A stretch of 64,000 bases of DNA, taken from Fragilaria crotonensis (lineage: Eukaryota; Bacillariophyta; Fragilariophyceae; Fragilariales; Fragilariaceae). The notes under the pieces are model-generated. The model had not been told where the DNA came from and did no database searches. It saw nothing but the letters and a program-made list of their open reading frames with translations. The stretch covers positions 1 to 64,000 of the forward strand of contig JAKSYS010000305.1 of NCBI GenBank assembly GCA_022925895.1, given 5' to 3'. Positions within the stretch are counted from its first letter, which is position 1. Each line of letters begins with the position of its first letter. The position numbers and the translations under genes were made by a program. Shown here in pieces: positions 21,922 to 32,556 of the stretch.

Positions 21922-23020
21922 ATGAATCGCATCTTCGAAGTTGATGAGATGCTTCGAATTGGTTTGGATTGGGCAGGCTTTGATGCCAGTCGACAACGTA
22001 CTGTGAATCGAGATGCCAATGTTCGGCGTTTCCAATCTTATTTTGGGTCATCTCCACTAGTTTGTTCAGCTATTTGGAAAGACTTGGTGACATCAGACAT
22101 TCAAGAGGCTCGCATTCATCCTGGAACAAGCGCAACTCTTGACAAGTTTCTATTGACCCTCTACTTTTTGAAAGGCTACCCGACTGAAGAGAAATTGGCT
22201 GCACATTCTAAAATGTGTGAAAAGGTGGCACGCAAGTGGGTTTGGATCTTCGCATGCAAGCTTCAGGCGTTAAAAACGAAAAAGGTAAGTGGGCTGCTGC
22301 AATTATTACTACGTTACTGGTCCGTTCTTCTTGCGCCATTCTAGTCTACAGACCTCATTCCGTCCGTGTTCCTCCTGTTCTTAGATTGTATGGCCAGAGC
22401 GGTGGACACGAATTGGAGACGCCGATGAAATCTTCTTGTACTCCGTTGATGGAGTCCATTGTAGGACGAACGAAGCCATTCATCCTACGTTGGCAAAGAA
22501 CACAAAGTTGTTCTCCCATAAATTCAACCAAGCCGGCGTTGGGTACGAACTCGCTGTGTCACTTCGTGAGAACGCCCTAGTGTGGATGAATGGTCCCTTT
22601 GTGGCATCAAAACACGATGTCACAATCTTCAGAGAAAATGGACTGAAAGACAAAACCCCAAACAGTAAGAAGGGCATTGCAGACAAAGGATATCAAGGAG
22701 AGAAGGACATTTTGTGTACACCGAACTCACAGGATACTCCCGAGCTTCGGAAATTCAAGGTGAGTAAGGCAGTGCTGCAGTGGTCGTCATCATTTGCAGT
22801 TCCCAAGACTCACATAACATGATGCAAAATGACACCAATCGATCATCATCAGACCCGAGCACGAGCCAGGCATGAGACTTTCAATGCTCGGATCAAAAAT
22901 TTTGCCTGCCTTGATTCAAGATTCCGACATGGAATCAGCAAACACAAAATCTGTTTTGAGGCCGTGTGTGTGATTGTTCAATATCAACTTGAAAACGGAG
23001 CACCTCTTTTTGACTTGTAA
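21922..23020 (+). CDS. DDE transposase, IS5/Harbinger family (DDE_Tnp_4 type)
   Basis: Three exons: 21922-22284, 22385-22759 and 22853-23020, with GT-AG introns of 100 and 93 bp, phase 0, product 301 aa. Exon 1 is the helical N-terminal region (FQSYFGSSPLVCSAIWKDL, LTLYFLKGYPTEEKLA). The catalytic triad is visible: first Asp in LYSVDGVHCRTNEAIHP, second Asp in KKGIADKGYQGEKD, Glu in ARARHETFNARIKNF. The C-terminus FRHGISKHKICFEAVCVIVQYQ is as expected for the large diatom family of these transposases. No stop or frameshift, so the copy could be active. It would cut the element at its TIRs, probably with help from the co-encoded partner proteins. Confidence 0.88.
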
Positions 23021-23161
23021 TTAAGCAGCCAGCACTGTGCAAATGGCTACAAACGCACCATGATCTCCAATAAAATCTGCCATTCGTAATCATGATTGAC
23101 GAGGAGGTTACTAGCTAGGAATATTACTAACTACTAGATATTATCCGATACTCTTGCGATT

Positions 23162-25079
23162 CTATTCCTCCTTTGTGACACTAAGTTGTTTGGCATCGAC
23201 GTCATCCTCCTGGCTTCCCAAAATTGCTGCCGCACTTTTGATGGCGCTGTCTTCATGATACCGCTTCAAGTGTCCTCCCTCGTCGTCCTTCAGGGGGTTC
23301 AGCGGGTTCCTGAATGTTGGCGTCATGAGCCTTAACGAGTTAAGGAAATCATACACAGTGCTACTCTCCTCCCCAGTACTTGCAACACTTGACATTGGCG
23401 AGGGAAGTGGAGTACTGCTTGTCCTAGATACCTCGTCCATGTCAAGAGTTCTTCTTGCAACCTCCGCAGGTGCATTTGTCATGAGAGTGCCACCAAGGTC
23501 CTCCTCAACAAAGGTACTTGAGGCACCAGCAGCACCGCCACCGCCGCGAGTTACAGTGACATTATTGCGTGTGTCCTTGTCAAGAGGTTTCGTCGCGTTC
23601 GTGTTTGCTGTTGTAGGACTACCAGTGCCAGTCGATACAATACCGCGGACGACGGAACCAGAATGAGACCTAATACGAGAACCAGCACTACGACCACCCC
23701 CGCCATCAGCAGTCACAGAAACCCCTTTAATTGTTGTTGTGAAGCAAACGAGTGATATTAGATAAAAAACATACATTTTTAGCACATTTATTTTGTCGAC
23801 AAACCTTTCAAATCATCAACCAACTCATCCTCGTAAGATTTGTCGTCAGTTTTTTCATCGACAGTGCGATCAGCTGCTTCAACCAAACTCAATCTCCACG
23901 AAATTCTGCACATCAATGATTTGTAGTTCTCGCCCCCCAAACTTACATCCTGCATGTATGTCAGAGATACCAATTTGATTTCGCCATCACTCATCCCAGG
24001 AGAATAAATCGCATTCGAGAGTGTCATGTATGGAGGAAACTTCAGGACGATGTGCTTTGTCACACGCTTCTCGGACTTTTTGATCGCATTACGAGAGACA
24101 TCACGACTCTCTTGAATTCTGTCACAAAACTTGTCTCGGACTTGCTCCCGCTCGCTGACCAGCTTATGGTCTGCGGTGAATGAAGCAGGCTGCCCTGGAA
24201 CCTTGAGAAAAACGTGCTGGCTATCAGGGAGCAAGAACGCTTGGTAGAAGCCAGCCTTGACATCACGTACGTCGACATTCATTTCAATCGAGAACCCATT
24301 GTGCAGTTTCCCATCATGTTTCTTGGCAAAGAAGTGAAAGACCTGCAATTCCCGATTCCTTTCGGGGTGATTCGCATCAACTTCGATCTCCACTAAGTAG
24401 TATTCGTAAGTTGTTAGTTGCGAAAAATGTTAGCGAGAGGATGAGGGAGGAAGCAAAACACAGCCGAGAAAAGAAAGTACATACCATACTCATCTGCAGC
24501 CAGAATGCGTTGGATGTAGGTCACATTCTTGTTCATGCTGCTTGACGCAATTGAAGTTGTCAACATGACTGCGGTTGATAGGGTGGAAGCAAACTGCTGG
24601 TGGGTTGACGGTGGGGATGCAAACTGAATCCTCCTTGAAGCGGCTGGTGGTAGTTCTTGTGACTCCTCCTCTTCGTCTTCGTCTTTATTATCTTTGTTTG
24701 CAGAATGAAGGGGGCGCAGTGGTGGAGTTGTCGGTGATGCTGGGTACCGGTCAGGAAGGAGGTTACAAAGAAGTTGCTTATATTCTTTGCTCTTGAACTG
24801 CTTCCACCTGTTCACTTTGTTTTGTATCCTTTTCCGTTCCTTTGAGTTCTTCTCACCGTATAGAAAAGGCTTCAGATCACAAATGCGCCTCAATGAGATG
24901 CTGTGTATTCCACCGCTGTTTTCTATATCCTGTAACAACTGTGCTTCAAGATTGAATTCAAACGATGAGCGTTTGTTTGAAGGAGGCCGGTATTCTTGTG
25001 GATTCGGAGATGAATTGAGGGAAGCTGGGGAGGAGTTGTCTTCTTCTGCAGAATCAAGAATTGGCATGGATCTTGTCAA
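23162..25079 (-). CDS. 581-aa transposon partner protein, unknown family
   Basis: Three exons on the minus strand: 25079-24485, 24392-23805 and 23724-23162. The GT-AG introns (92 and 80 bp) keep frame at both junctions (ILAADEY to VEIEVDANHP; DDLK to GVSVTADGG). Residues ~35-110 form a basic helical region (EAQLLQDIENSGGIHSISLR, then KERKRIQNKVNRWKQFKSKE) that could be a Myb/HTH-like DNA-binding domain. An acidic linker (NKDEDEEEESQE) follows, then a conserved-looking globular region (ELQVFHFFAKKHDGKLHNGF, VFLKVPGQPASFTADHKL, HIVLKFPPYMTLSNAIYSPG), then a Ser/Thr/Gly-rich tail. I do not recognise the central domain. Position inside the element suggests a transposition cofactor; this is inference. 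Confidence 0.72.
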
Positions 25080-25924
25080 AGATTATGGGTGATTTTGTGC
25101 ATCGTTGTTTCGATTGATTTTTTTGCAGATCACGAGAAGGTTCGAAGCGGCGCGCAGATGGAACTGGATTGCCCAATCAGCATCCTGTATTCTTGAGTGT
25201 GACTGAGCTTGCACGTATTTATAGTCGGAAGTCGGAACTCGGAACATTTCAAGAACTCCACTGATACTCAGTTTGGATACCAGTACAATCATTATGATAG
25301 ATACTCTGAAGTACTGGAGTCGTAGCGTATGCTTTAGTATATTTTAGCGTGTTACTGGTTTTCTACAGTTCATTATTAGGAGTACAGCATCGTAACATCG
25401 TAACGCTCAACTGGGAGACAACTCAAAGAACCATTCAAACCTTTCTTCGGCTTCTTCATCCTTGTCATTTCTGAACGTATGAAGATGATTGATGCAAGAC
25501 TCAGCATTACTATGAATTCCTACAAATATGAGATTTGATTTCTGCAAATGGATCGGAGTTGAATAGCAGGTGGCAACGTTCACAAGATGCGTGACAAATC
25601 GAAAGTGTGATTCAGGTCATTCTCAGTCGATAAATCTCTCCAAACTAGACAATAGTTTCAGGTTTAAGTTTATCATGACGGGGCAAGGGGGTTCTTTACT
25701 GCACTCTAGTGCAGCAGAAGAAAGTCAGTTCAATTGTCTTGCAAGCCTTATGAACCGTTACAATTTTCATTCTCAGGTCTCCAGTCACTCAGATTCACCC
25801 GATTGGGATTTTGATGTCTAGAATGCTTTCCTGTAGTAGCTACTACTCTTGCCAGAAGCACTCTAGTATTTCTAGTTATTATTGTTGCTAGTACTAAGAG
25901 TTCTTATTGCATCTAGGGCGGCGC
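25080..25924. other. Interior of the large transposon without a clear gene
   Basis: Region between the start of the 581-aa gene and the end of the accessory gene. A short plus-strand frame (25570-25821) ends SSHSDSPDWDFDV but has no ATG near its start and no family match. Nothing else supported. Confidence 0.45.
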
Positions 25925-26473
25925 TCAGCCTCGATTGGTTTGGTATTGGAAGATCAGCTTCCTCAAACGAACTTCTTGATGGATGTGCTTTCTAAACACG
26001 TCAAGTGGGAACTCCATGTATTCAACTCTCGTTTCACGAAGCAACTGAGGGGCCATTTTCTCGTGCCTTTTCTCGGCAACGTCATGCTTGAGGAGGCTTT
26101 CTGCCGGCGAGCCATGCCACCGTGGCTCGCCTCGTTGATTATGCGTTGCGGGCGGAAAGAGCAGCCTATCGTGCTCAAATGCAGCATTCTCACTGACAGC
26201 TCGTGACCCCTTCTGAATACCCTGCTGCCTTGCTGAACGAAGCCGTGAAGGGAACTTTTTGAAATGAAAACCTGCAAACTCCGGTCGTGACGAGCAGATG
26301 TTGTCCCAAATGTCCCTTGGTTTCATTCCGCTTTCTGGTATCATCCCAGTGGCCAATAATTGCCGAAGAAGCTTCTGCGCGTCACTGTCTCTCCAGCGAT
26401 GAGGCTCTGGAGCAATGGGGTCGCCCTCATGTTGTTCCCTCCCATTCTGCTGCACTCCTTGGCTCCTCGCCAT
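25925..26473 (-). CDS. 182-aa two-module accessory protein of the transposon
   Basis: Intact frame from ATG 26473. After a short polar N-terminus it consists of two related ~55-residue modules: HRWRDSDAQKLLRQLLATGM ... RPEFAGFHFKKFPSRLRSAR and PRWHGSPAESLLKHDVAEKR ... RVEYMEFPLDVFRKHIHQEV. Each has an aromatic-Trp start, a Leu-Leu helix, a Met-Lys-Pro type turn, an acidic-aromatic E-F/E-Y site and a basic FR..I..E helix. I recall similar proteins being common in diatom genomes, but no function is established that I can cite. The repeat suggests a DNA- or protein-binding role next to the transposase. Probably encoded by the element rather than a host gene. Confidence 0.7.
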   Translation of the reverse strand: MARSQGVQQNGREQHEGDPIAPEPHRWRDSDAQKLLRQLLATGMIPESGMKPRDIWDNICSSRPEFAGFHFKKFPSRLRSARQQGIQKGSRAVSENAAFEHDRLLFPPATHNQRGEPRWHGSPAESLLKHDVAEKRHEKMAPQLLRETRVEYMEFPLDVFRKHIHQEVRLRKLIFQYQTNRG

Positions 26474-26664
26474 GATCGACGAAATTCTAGTTGTGTGTGG
26501 TTGTGTTGCGTGTCGAGTGTACGAAAGTCGTGGATTTCTGTTTAATTATGTACCAGTACTAGGTACGGTAAATCCACGGTGCACCACGTTGAAAGGGCGG
26601 CGTTCCCGTGTTCCGAGGTCGAGTTCGCCTCAACGAAACTAAAATTCAAGTGCTTGCAACGGAG

Positions 26665-26795
26665 TAAGAAAAAAGGAGAAAATAGGAGAAAATAGGAGAA
26701 GGTGATGAGAAGAAAGGAGAAGAAAGGAGAAATTAGGAGAAAAGTGAAGAAGCTGAAATTTGCTGAAGTGGAACAAAGAAAAAAGGAGAAAGAAA
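26665..26795. repeat. Right subterminal AGGAGAAAATAGG repeats
   Basis: AAAAGGAGAAAATAGGAG-type units, same strand and same words as at 20025-20145. Confidence 0.7.
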
Positions 26796-26989
26796 TCTGC
26801 GGAGTTTCTTCTCAATTAATAGAGTAAAAACCGTCATCTGAGAGAAAGAAGATTGTCCATTGTACCGCAGTTTCAACAAATGCTGTCCAGCCATTAGCAA
26901 ATCTATCGACCCAGTCCAGGAAATCTTATCCACGTACCACTCCTGTAGAGGAAATACTAAGATAGAAGATGAAATTCCGGAACCTCCAG

Positions 26990-27562
26990 TAATAAGTGTC
27001 GTATGCGTGGGGTCGTGTGAATTGGTATTTGAAATTCGATTACACTGATACTGTAGTACTAGTACTCGGAGCTCCTCTACTTGTACCGTGGTACCGATAC
27101 CTGTATTGGAGTACTGGTACTATGATAGTTAATCCGGGCATGACATACCTGTAGGTGCTATCTGGTATTATAGCACATACACTGTATTGTTCGGCAATTG
27201 GCAATGTGTTGATAACAGTAGGCCCAGACAACAGTGTCGGTACATGTTCGAACTCCGCGAAAAGGAACTCCGTATGATAGCTCGATTTAGGAGGACATCC
27301 TTGTCAGCATTTCCCTGAAACGGCGAAGACGAGCTGATGAGAAGACCACTGCACCTCGTACTTGCACTCGGAGTATGGAGTATGCTGTTTGCACACAGTA
27401 CAAGGTCGTCATGCATGTTATGAACGGGATGAAACACAACAATGCAAGCTCCAATTGTTGGGTGCTTGGGTGTCTTGTCAGCATATCAGCACAGGTAATC
27501 CCTGTACACGTTGATTCCTCAGACCTCAGATAACGTCCAAACAGAAATCATTACAATCTATA
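26990..27562. other. Intergenic, upstream of glycosyltransferase
   Basis: GTAC-rich at 27045-27130. No gene seen; the promoter of the gene at 27563 must lie here. Confidence 0.5.
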
Positions 27563-29184
27563 ATGTCGTTGAGAGTTCGAAAGCAATCGGCATTGAATCC
27601 TCGAAACGCAGGCCACGTTTCTATCACGAATGGCAACAGGTCGCAAAGTAAGGATTCAAAGGAAACAGGCTCGCTACTGATCTTTATAGTCACCTTTGTT
27701 GCCGTTTGTATCTTTGGGGGCTTTAGCGAGTTCAATCGAGTCAAGAATGGAATCGATCTACCTTCCGCACAGAGCCAAAATCATGACCAACTAACTCTAT
27801 CAAATCCGCATCGGGAACTCAATCCAAACTTTCGATCTCTCTTGACGCCGGAAGAAGATCAGGCTCTGGAGCTTCATGCATCAGATCACACCCGATATCA
27901 TATGATTTTTTCCACCGATTGTTCGCCATTTCAACACTGGCAATCGTATCTAGTGTTCTTCAGTGCTTTGAACGTACGACAACCTGGACACGTTACTCGG
28001 ATAGCCTCCGGATGTGAAGGGGATGAAATCAAGCTAATGCAGGATTGGTTTCATGACCACATTCAGGGCATGAGCAGCCGTTTTCATTTGCACTTGACAC
28101 CGCGCTTTTCGGGTGTAAGGAATGAGAACGGCGATATCGTTGGCGATTACAAGTTCTTTAATAAACCGTTCGGTCTCCAGCACTGGATGGAACACGCGGA
28201 GCATATGTCGTTGCAGCAGTCGGATGATATCGTCATTCTCGTTGATCCCGACATGCTCTTGCTGCGACCCCTGACGGGCGACTTTTCTCAGGATCGAGAC
28301 ACAATCATTTCTCCGAGGAGGCGGAGTCACATTTTAGGACGCAAGGTTGAGCATGGATTGCCATTCGCTCAAACCTACGGCTTTGGTGCGCAGTGGCAGA
28401 ATCTCGACTTGGACAAGATTACTGGTTCGCATTCTCCCGCAAAACAATACAATAAGACGGAAGGGAATCTGTACTTTCCAGTGGGGCCACCATATCTCGC
28501 CACTGTTAAGGATATGTATCAGGTGCGTGTCCTCTACTCTCCCCACCCGTTGTCGTAAGCAAGACGATTCTGACAAACCTGACACGCCAGATTTCTCAAA
28601 AATGGAGCGAGTTCGTCCCGCTTGTGCACCAGCAATATCCTCACTTGTTAGCCGAGATGTTCGCCTTCTGCATTGCTGCAGCACACCTCGAACTCAGGCA
28701 TCAGCTTGTTGATTCACTGATGATCAGTGACACCGATTCCAATGGAGAAGGATGGCCCCTGATTGATAGGATTCCAAAGGAAGAAATGTGTGATTTTGCT
28801 CGACATCCAGACCATGAGCACTTCCCTTTACCATCCGTCGTGCACATGTGTCAGCGATACTGCGTTGGTCTCGATTGGTTCTTTGGAAAGCGTCGATTCC
28901 ACACAGATTTTTTTGAATGTGACAAGCCTTTGCTACAAGAACCACCTGGTGACTTGGCGACTGCATTTGACTTTAAAAGACCTCCAAACGCTCCCGTCCG
29001 CACTGCACTGACACCCACAATCGCCAGTCGCGAAGCATTCATGGTGTGCTTCCTCACTCGGCAAGTTAATGACGCGGCGACCTTCTATAAACAGCAATCA
29101 TGCTCTGGGAGAGCAAACTACAGCAAGTCCAAGAAGATGGTGGAATACTTTAGGCAGTACCACCCGGAGGGGGCATCGAAGTAG
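27563..29184 (+). CDS. Golgi-type glycosyltransferase (HPAT/SRGT-like)
   Basis: Two exons, 27563-28522 and 28591-29184, with a 68-bp GT-AG intron; 517 aa. Type II topology: basic cytosolic N-terminus, one membrane anchor (LLIFIVTFVAVCIFGGF, ~38-54), then a lumenal catalytic domain. Family features: HMIFSTDCSPFQHWQSYLVF, RQPGHVTRIASGC, KFFNKPFGLQHWMEH and the metal-binding D-x-D in VILVDPDMLLLRPL. These match the hydroxyproline O-arabinosyltransferase / peptidyl-serine galactosyltransferase type of plants and algae, which glycosylate cell-wall or secreted proteins. The sugar and acceptor here are unknown. Its 3' end lies 18 bp from the end of the convergent channel gene, and the last part of exon 1 onward is duplicated at 42492-43212. 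Confidence 0.82.
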
Positions 29185-32100
29185 CGATGTATATCTAGCC
29201 GCTCATACTGTTGGTATGCTGTGTTTACTATTGTGTGAGCGACCCATACATTCCATAGAAAAAGGCAAACTTCGGGGAACATCGAAGATATTAAAAAAAT
29301 GTAACGACACGTAACCTAAAGCCATAACAAACACCACAATCAAGTTACCTCCCAACCCTCTGTCGACCCATTGCCAGGAGGTTGTCATCAGTTCGCGCAC
29401 CTGTTGCAGGTCAGACATCACATCGCCTTGGATTGTATCGATTTCTTTCTTCACTCGATCCATTTCGTCTCTATCAGAGGCCATCTCTCGTCTCAATTCT
29501 GCCTTCAGGGTCTTAATGCTAGTCTGGATTGCCTTCAGCTGTCCCAACTTTTGCTTTTCAAGATCAGAACGAGAAATCGCAGTCTCCTTCTGGACAAAAA
29601 GGTACTCGCGAATCTGGGGTGGCCAGAGGACGCCAGCCGTTACCAAACCTGCCACGATCCAAAGTGGGATCACAAACAGAACTGCCGCACCTTGAAAGAA
29701 AAAGTAACACCAGAACTCAATGTTCTGAGGTTTGAGAGCGATATCATCGTAGAGATTCTGATCGAATAGTTGAACAATGCTCTTCCACCCTTGGCGGAAT
29801 AGATCCTTCTTTTGCTTCGCATCAAGTATGTCCGACTCTTTACCAGCAGAATAGGGCCCCTCCTGAACCTGAGCGGGAGCCCCAAGGGCACCACCTGCTC
29901 GATCGCCACCCAGAAACTTCATTCGCTGACGTAAACCGTACGAAACTGCATCTGTCTCAGCAACGAAATCCAATCGATTGCTCCAAAAAACAATCGAGGC
30001 GCGGTCGTTCTGGATGATTTCATACGAATCAGTTACAATGGCGATCAAGACGTTGGAGAGCAGAATCACAACCAAGAATGCGTAGGCGACGTAGAGAATC
30101 TGAGCTGCCAACGAGGACTCATAGCGCGTCTCATCTGTTTGCCCCATCATCATCGTGTACACTTTCAGCAAGGATGATGCGAACGTGCAATGCGGAAAGA
30201 CACAAGCAGTTTCATCCGGAGGTATTTCACCCATTGGGCAGATATCGGTATCCGTGTAGACGATGAAGAACATTTGTGCGAACGCCAACAAAATGACGCC
30301 CACAGCCATTAAGAAGGCAGCGAGACGTTTCAAGACATAAAAAACACCCCCCACAAAGACAGCAAAATCGACCAGTGTAGATTTCAGGAAATAAATCACA
30401 GCGCACCACAAGATACCTTTCGTGAAGGCCACTCCGCTTCGGAAACTATCATCCGAAACAGCCCACGTCGTGTTGGTCATAAGGATAGAGTAGAAGTACA
30501 CTAGGACAATGACTGCCATATCCAGCCAATTTGTTGGATCATAAAACCAACTCGAGACCGACCCGAGGGACCAAAGGGAGATAATCTGAACCAACTCACG
30601 GAGCAGGAAGTAAGTACCACCAATGAAAAGAATAATCAGCGGGACGACGGAGTCCGTTGGCTGGTCCAGGTATCGTGCGTCGATGTTATCCCTAGTTGCA
30701 ATCTCGAAGCAAATGATAATGAGCATTAGGAAATAGCCATCCATCATCAGGATTGCAGTGGGGAATCTCTGAACAATCTTCTTGTTGAGAATGGTGCGCA
30801 CATGAGGACTGACAACGGCAACGTCTTGCAACCAGTCAGGAAGATCCTGAAGGGCAGTCAGAAAGTCGGCGGAGGCTACAGGCTCGGCTGCTAGATACAT
30901 TTTCAAGCACTCAGAAACGTTGCTTCGCTGGTCGGGTTCGTCCGCTTTGAATCCCCTCAATCCAAGCGCCAACAAGTGTAACGGCAAGTAACCATCGTGA
31001 TCGCGCAAGTTGACGAGCTCAGAACCAGCGTGCTGAAGCAGGAAATTAATAACGCCTGGCGAGGCATCTCGGTGGGCATTGACCATCGCCAAATGCATAG
31101 GAGTGCGTCCCTTGTTTTCCTTGGCAATCAGAGAGTCCGGATAGGCATCCTTGAGAACTTCCAACACCGCAGGACTAACACCATATGCGCATGCGTAATG
31201 CATCGGGAGCATCCCGCCCACGTCTGGCAGTTCTGCCGCTCCAGAGTCGGCCAAGTAATCGCGCATGTTGGATGCCATCGCCGCCGAGTTGTCGGCACGT
31301 TGGGTTAAGTAGAAATGAAGTGGCGTACGATTCTGAGAATCCTGTTTGGTTTTTCCTGCGGGGTAGGCATCCGTCAGAAGCTTCAAGACATCCTTGCTGG
31401 CACCGTTGGCACAAGCGTGGTGCAAAGGCAACCAACCGTGGGTGTCGGTCCAAGTGACAGTTTCTGGAGCAAACTGCAAGAGTGCCTGCACGATATCCTC
31501 AGGAGGGTTCGCAAGCTTGCAGACATTGTGCAAGGGGGTGGCATCGTAGTTGCCACGGACAGTCGCGGCAGCTTGGCGTACATCTGGGTCTTGGTGTGCC
31601 CAGAGCCACTTCCGAATGCGGTCCCAAGTCTGTTCGACGAGGGCCTTGCGCTGATTCGCCTCAGCCGCAGTCAGCTGGCGATTTTCGTTTGGACGAGGCG
31701 TGCCCTCCTCGATTATAACAAAGAGACGTGTATGCCCCAAATCAGACTCATCTGAAGCTTCAGAATCGTTGTCCTCGTTGTCGTCTCGCGAGATATTGTA
31801 TTCATACCCTAGTGGAGCGTTGCGATCACCGACAAAGGAATCCCGGACTTCATTCCGAGCGTAATTTACGTCCGTGTGATGCTGTTGATACGAAGACATT
31901 CCGGAATCGCCACCAGCGGGCGGTCTCACTTCAGTTCTAGCTTCAAGTCCAAACGAACCCTGGCGAGATATTCGTCTATTCACTTCGTCGTTATCGGTCA
32001 TAAACGTCGCGTTTGACCGTGTTTTGCACTTAGCCGACAATCTGGTCGCAGATCAGGATGAAGCGCACAAGGATCGCTCTTCTGTCTTCTTGGTTTACTC

Positions 32101-32241
32101 CGAGTGGTGACGAGGCCTAAATTGGCAAATGTGTCAGTGAATGCTACTGTGTGTAGCAAGCAGCGAGAGTCTATTTGCACTACCCTCTCCAAGAGATAGA
32201 TAGCAGAGAGAGCAGTCACTGATCAGTTCCGCAAGTTCAAG
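28466..32241. repeat. Duplicated block, copy 1
   Basis: Nearly identical to 42492-46294: the end of the glycosyltransferase exon 1, its intron and exon 2, and the whole ankyrin-channel gene with about 240 bp upstream. Copy 1 continues after the MULE for about 26 bp (39318-39343), where CCTGTTTTGACTCTTCACAG matches copy 2 at 46268-46287. Both genes are intact here. Confidence 0.92.
29203..32001 (-). CDS. Ankyrin-repeat TRP-like ion channel
   Basis: Single-exon 932-aa protein from ATG 32001 (the frame is open a little further but without ATG). Residues ~150-370 hold six or more ankyrin repeats (TPLHNVCKLANPPEDIVQAL, GWLPLHHACANGASKDVLKL, GMLPMHYACAYGVSPAVLEV, GRTPMHLAMVNAH). Six hydrophobic segments follow from about residue 440 (FLMLIIICFEIA; SVVPLIILFIGGTYFLLREL; WLDMAVIVLVYFYSILM; and others). 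A pore-like stretch ASSLLKVYTMMMGQTDET lies before the last helix (AFLVVILLSNVLIAIVTDSY). A coiled coil (LEKQKLGQLKAIQTSIKTLK) and a final membrane segment close the protein. This is the architecture of an ankyrin-TRP/polycystin-like cation channel of the plasma or organelle membrane. Ion and trigger unknown. Confidence 0.85.
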   Translation of the reverse strand: MTDNDEVNRRISRQGSFGLEARTEVRPPAGGDSGMSSYQQHHTDVNYARNEVRDSFVGDRNAPLGYEYNISRDDNEDNDSEASDESDLGHTRLFVIIEEGTPRPNENRQLTAAEANQRKALVEQTWDRIRKWLWAHQDPDVRQAAATVRGNYDATPLHNVCKLANPPEDIVQALLQFAPETVTWTDTHGWLPLHHACANGASKDVLKLLTDAYPAGKTKQDSQNRTPLHFYLTQRADNSAAMASNMRDYLADSGAAELPDVGGMLPMHYACAYGVSPAVLEVLKDAYPDSLIAKENKGRTPMHLAMVNAHRDASPGVINFLLQHAGSELVNLRDHDGYLPLHLLALGLRGFKADEPDQRSNVSECLKMYLAAEPVASADFLTALQDLPDWLQDVAVVSPHVRTILNKKIVQRFPTAILMMDGYFLMLIIICFEIATRDNIDARYLDQPTDSVVPLIILFIGGTYFLLRELVQIISLWSLGSVSSWFYDPTNWLDMAVIVLVYFYSILMTNTTWAVSDDSFRSGVAFTKGILWCAVIYFLKSTLVDFAVFVGGVFYVLKRLAAFLMAVGVILLAFAQMFFIVYTDTDICPMGEIPPDETACVFPHCTFASSLLKVYTMMMGQTDETRYESSLAAQILYVAYAFLVVILLSNVLIAIVTDSYEIIQNDRASIVFWSNRLDFVAETDAVSYGLRQRMKFLGGDRAGGALGAPAQVQEGPYSAGKESDILDAKQKKDLFRQGWKSIVQLFDQNLYDDIALKPQNIEFWCYFFFQGAAVLFVIPLWIVAGLVTAGVLWPPQIREYLFVQKETAISRSDLEKQKLGQLKAIQTSIKTLKAELRREMASDRDEMDRVKKEIDTIQGDVMSDLQQVRELMTTSWQWVDRGLGGNLIVVFVMALGYVSLHFFNIFDVPRSLPFSMECMGRSHNSKHSIPTV

Positions 32242-32556
32242 TGGAAATGCCTAATTCGCTAACGATTAATGCGCTATCAAAAACGCTAAACCAATAAGAA
32301 TCTGCCGCGACGTCATCGGGGAAAGGGGCCAAAACAGTCATCTGATGATGTCATAATCATATACATGTATCGTTATACATATTCAAATGGCACGCCGGCA
32401 TAACTTATTCGATATTCGCGCCCAACTTTGAAATTGAATGTACTTGAAATTGTACGGCTGCACCATTTTCAAATACGAGTGCATTCGTGAAAGTTAACAA
32501 CTCTCACTCTCACTATTAACCAGCACGACATCAGCACCTCTTACCCACTGCAAGCC

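Larger units (their letters stand above)
19840..26986. mobile_element. 7.1-kb three-gene DNA transposon (IS5/PIF-Harbinger type)
   Basis: Ends: GAGGTTCCGGAAT at 19840-19852 and its exact complement at 26974-26986, each bordered by CAG (19837-19839 and 26987-26989), a candidate 3-bp target duplication. Both subterminal regions carry purine-rich AGGAGAAAATAGG repeats. Between them lie an intact DDE transposase (plus strand), a 581-aa partner gene and a 182-aa two-module accessory gene (both minus strand), plus a nested TIR element. PIF/Harbinger elements normally carry a transposase and a separate Myb-like partner, which fits this layout, with one extra gene. The boundary is supported by short TIRs and a 3-bp TSD only, so a smaller true element is possible. 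Confidence 0.65.
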
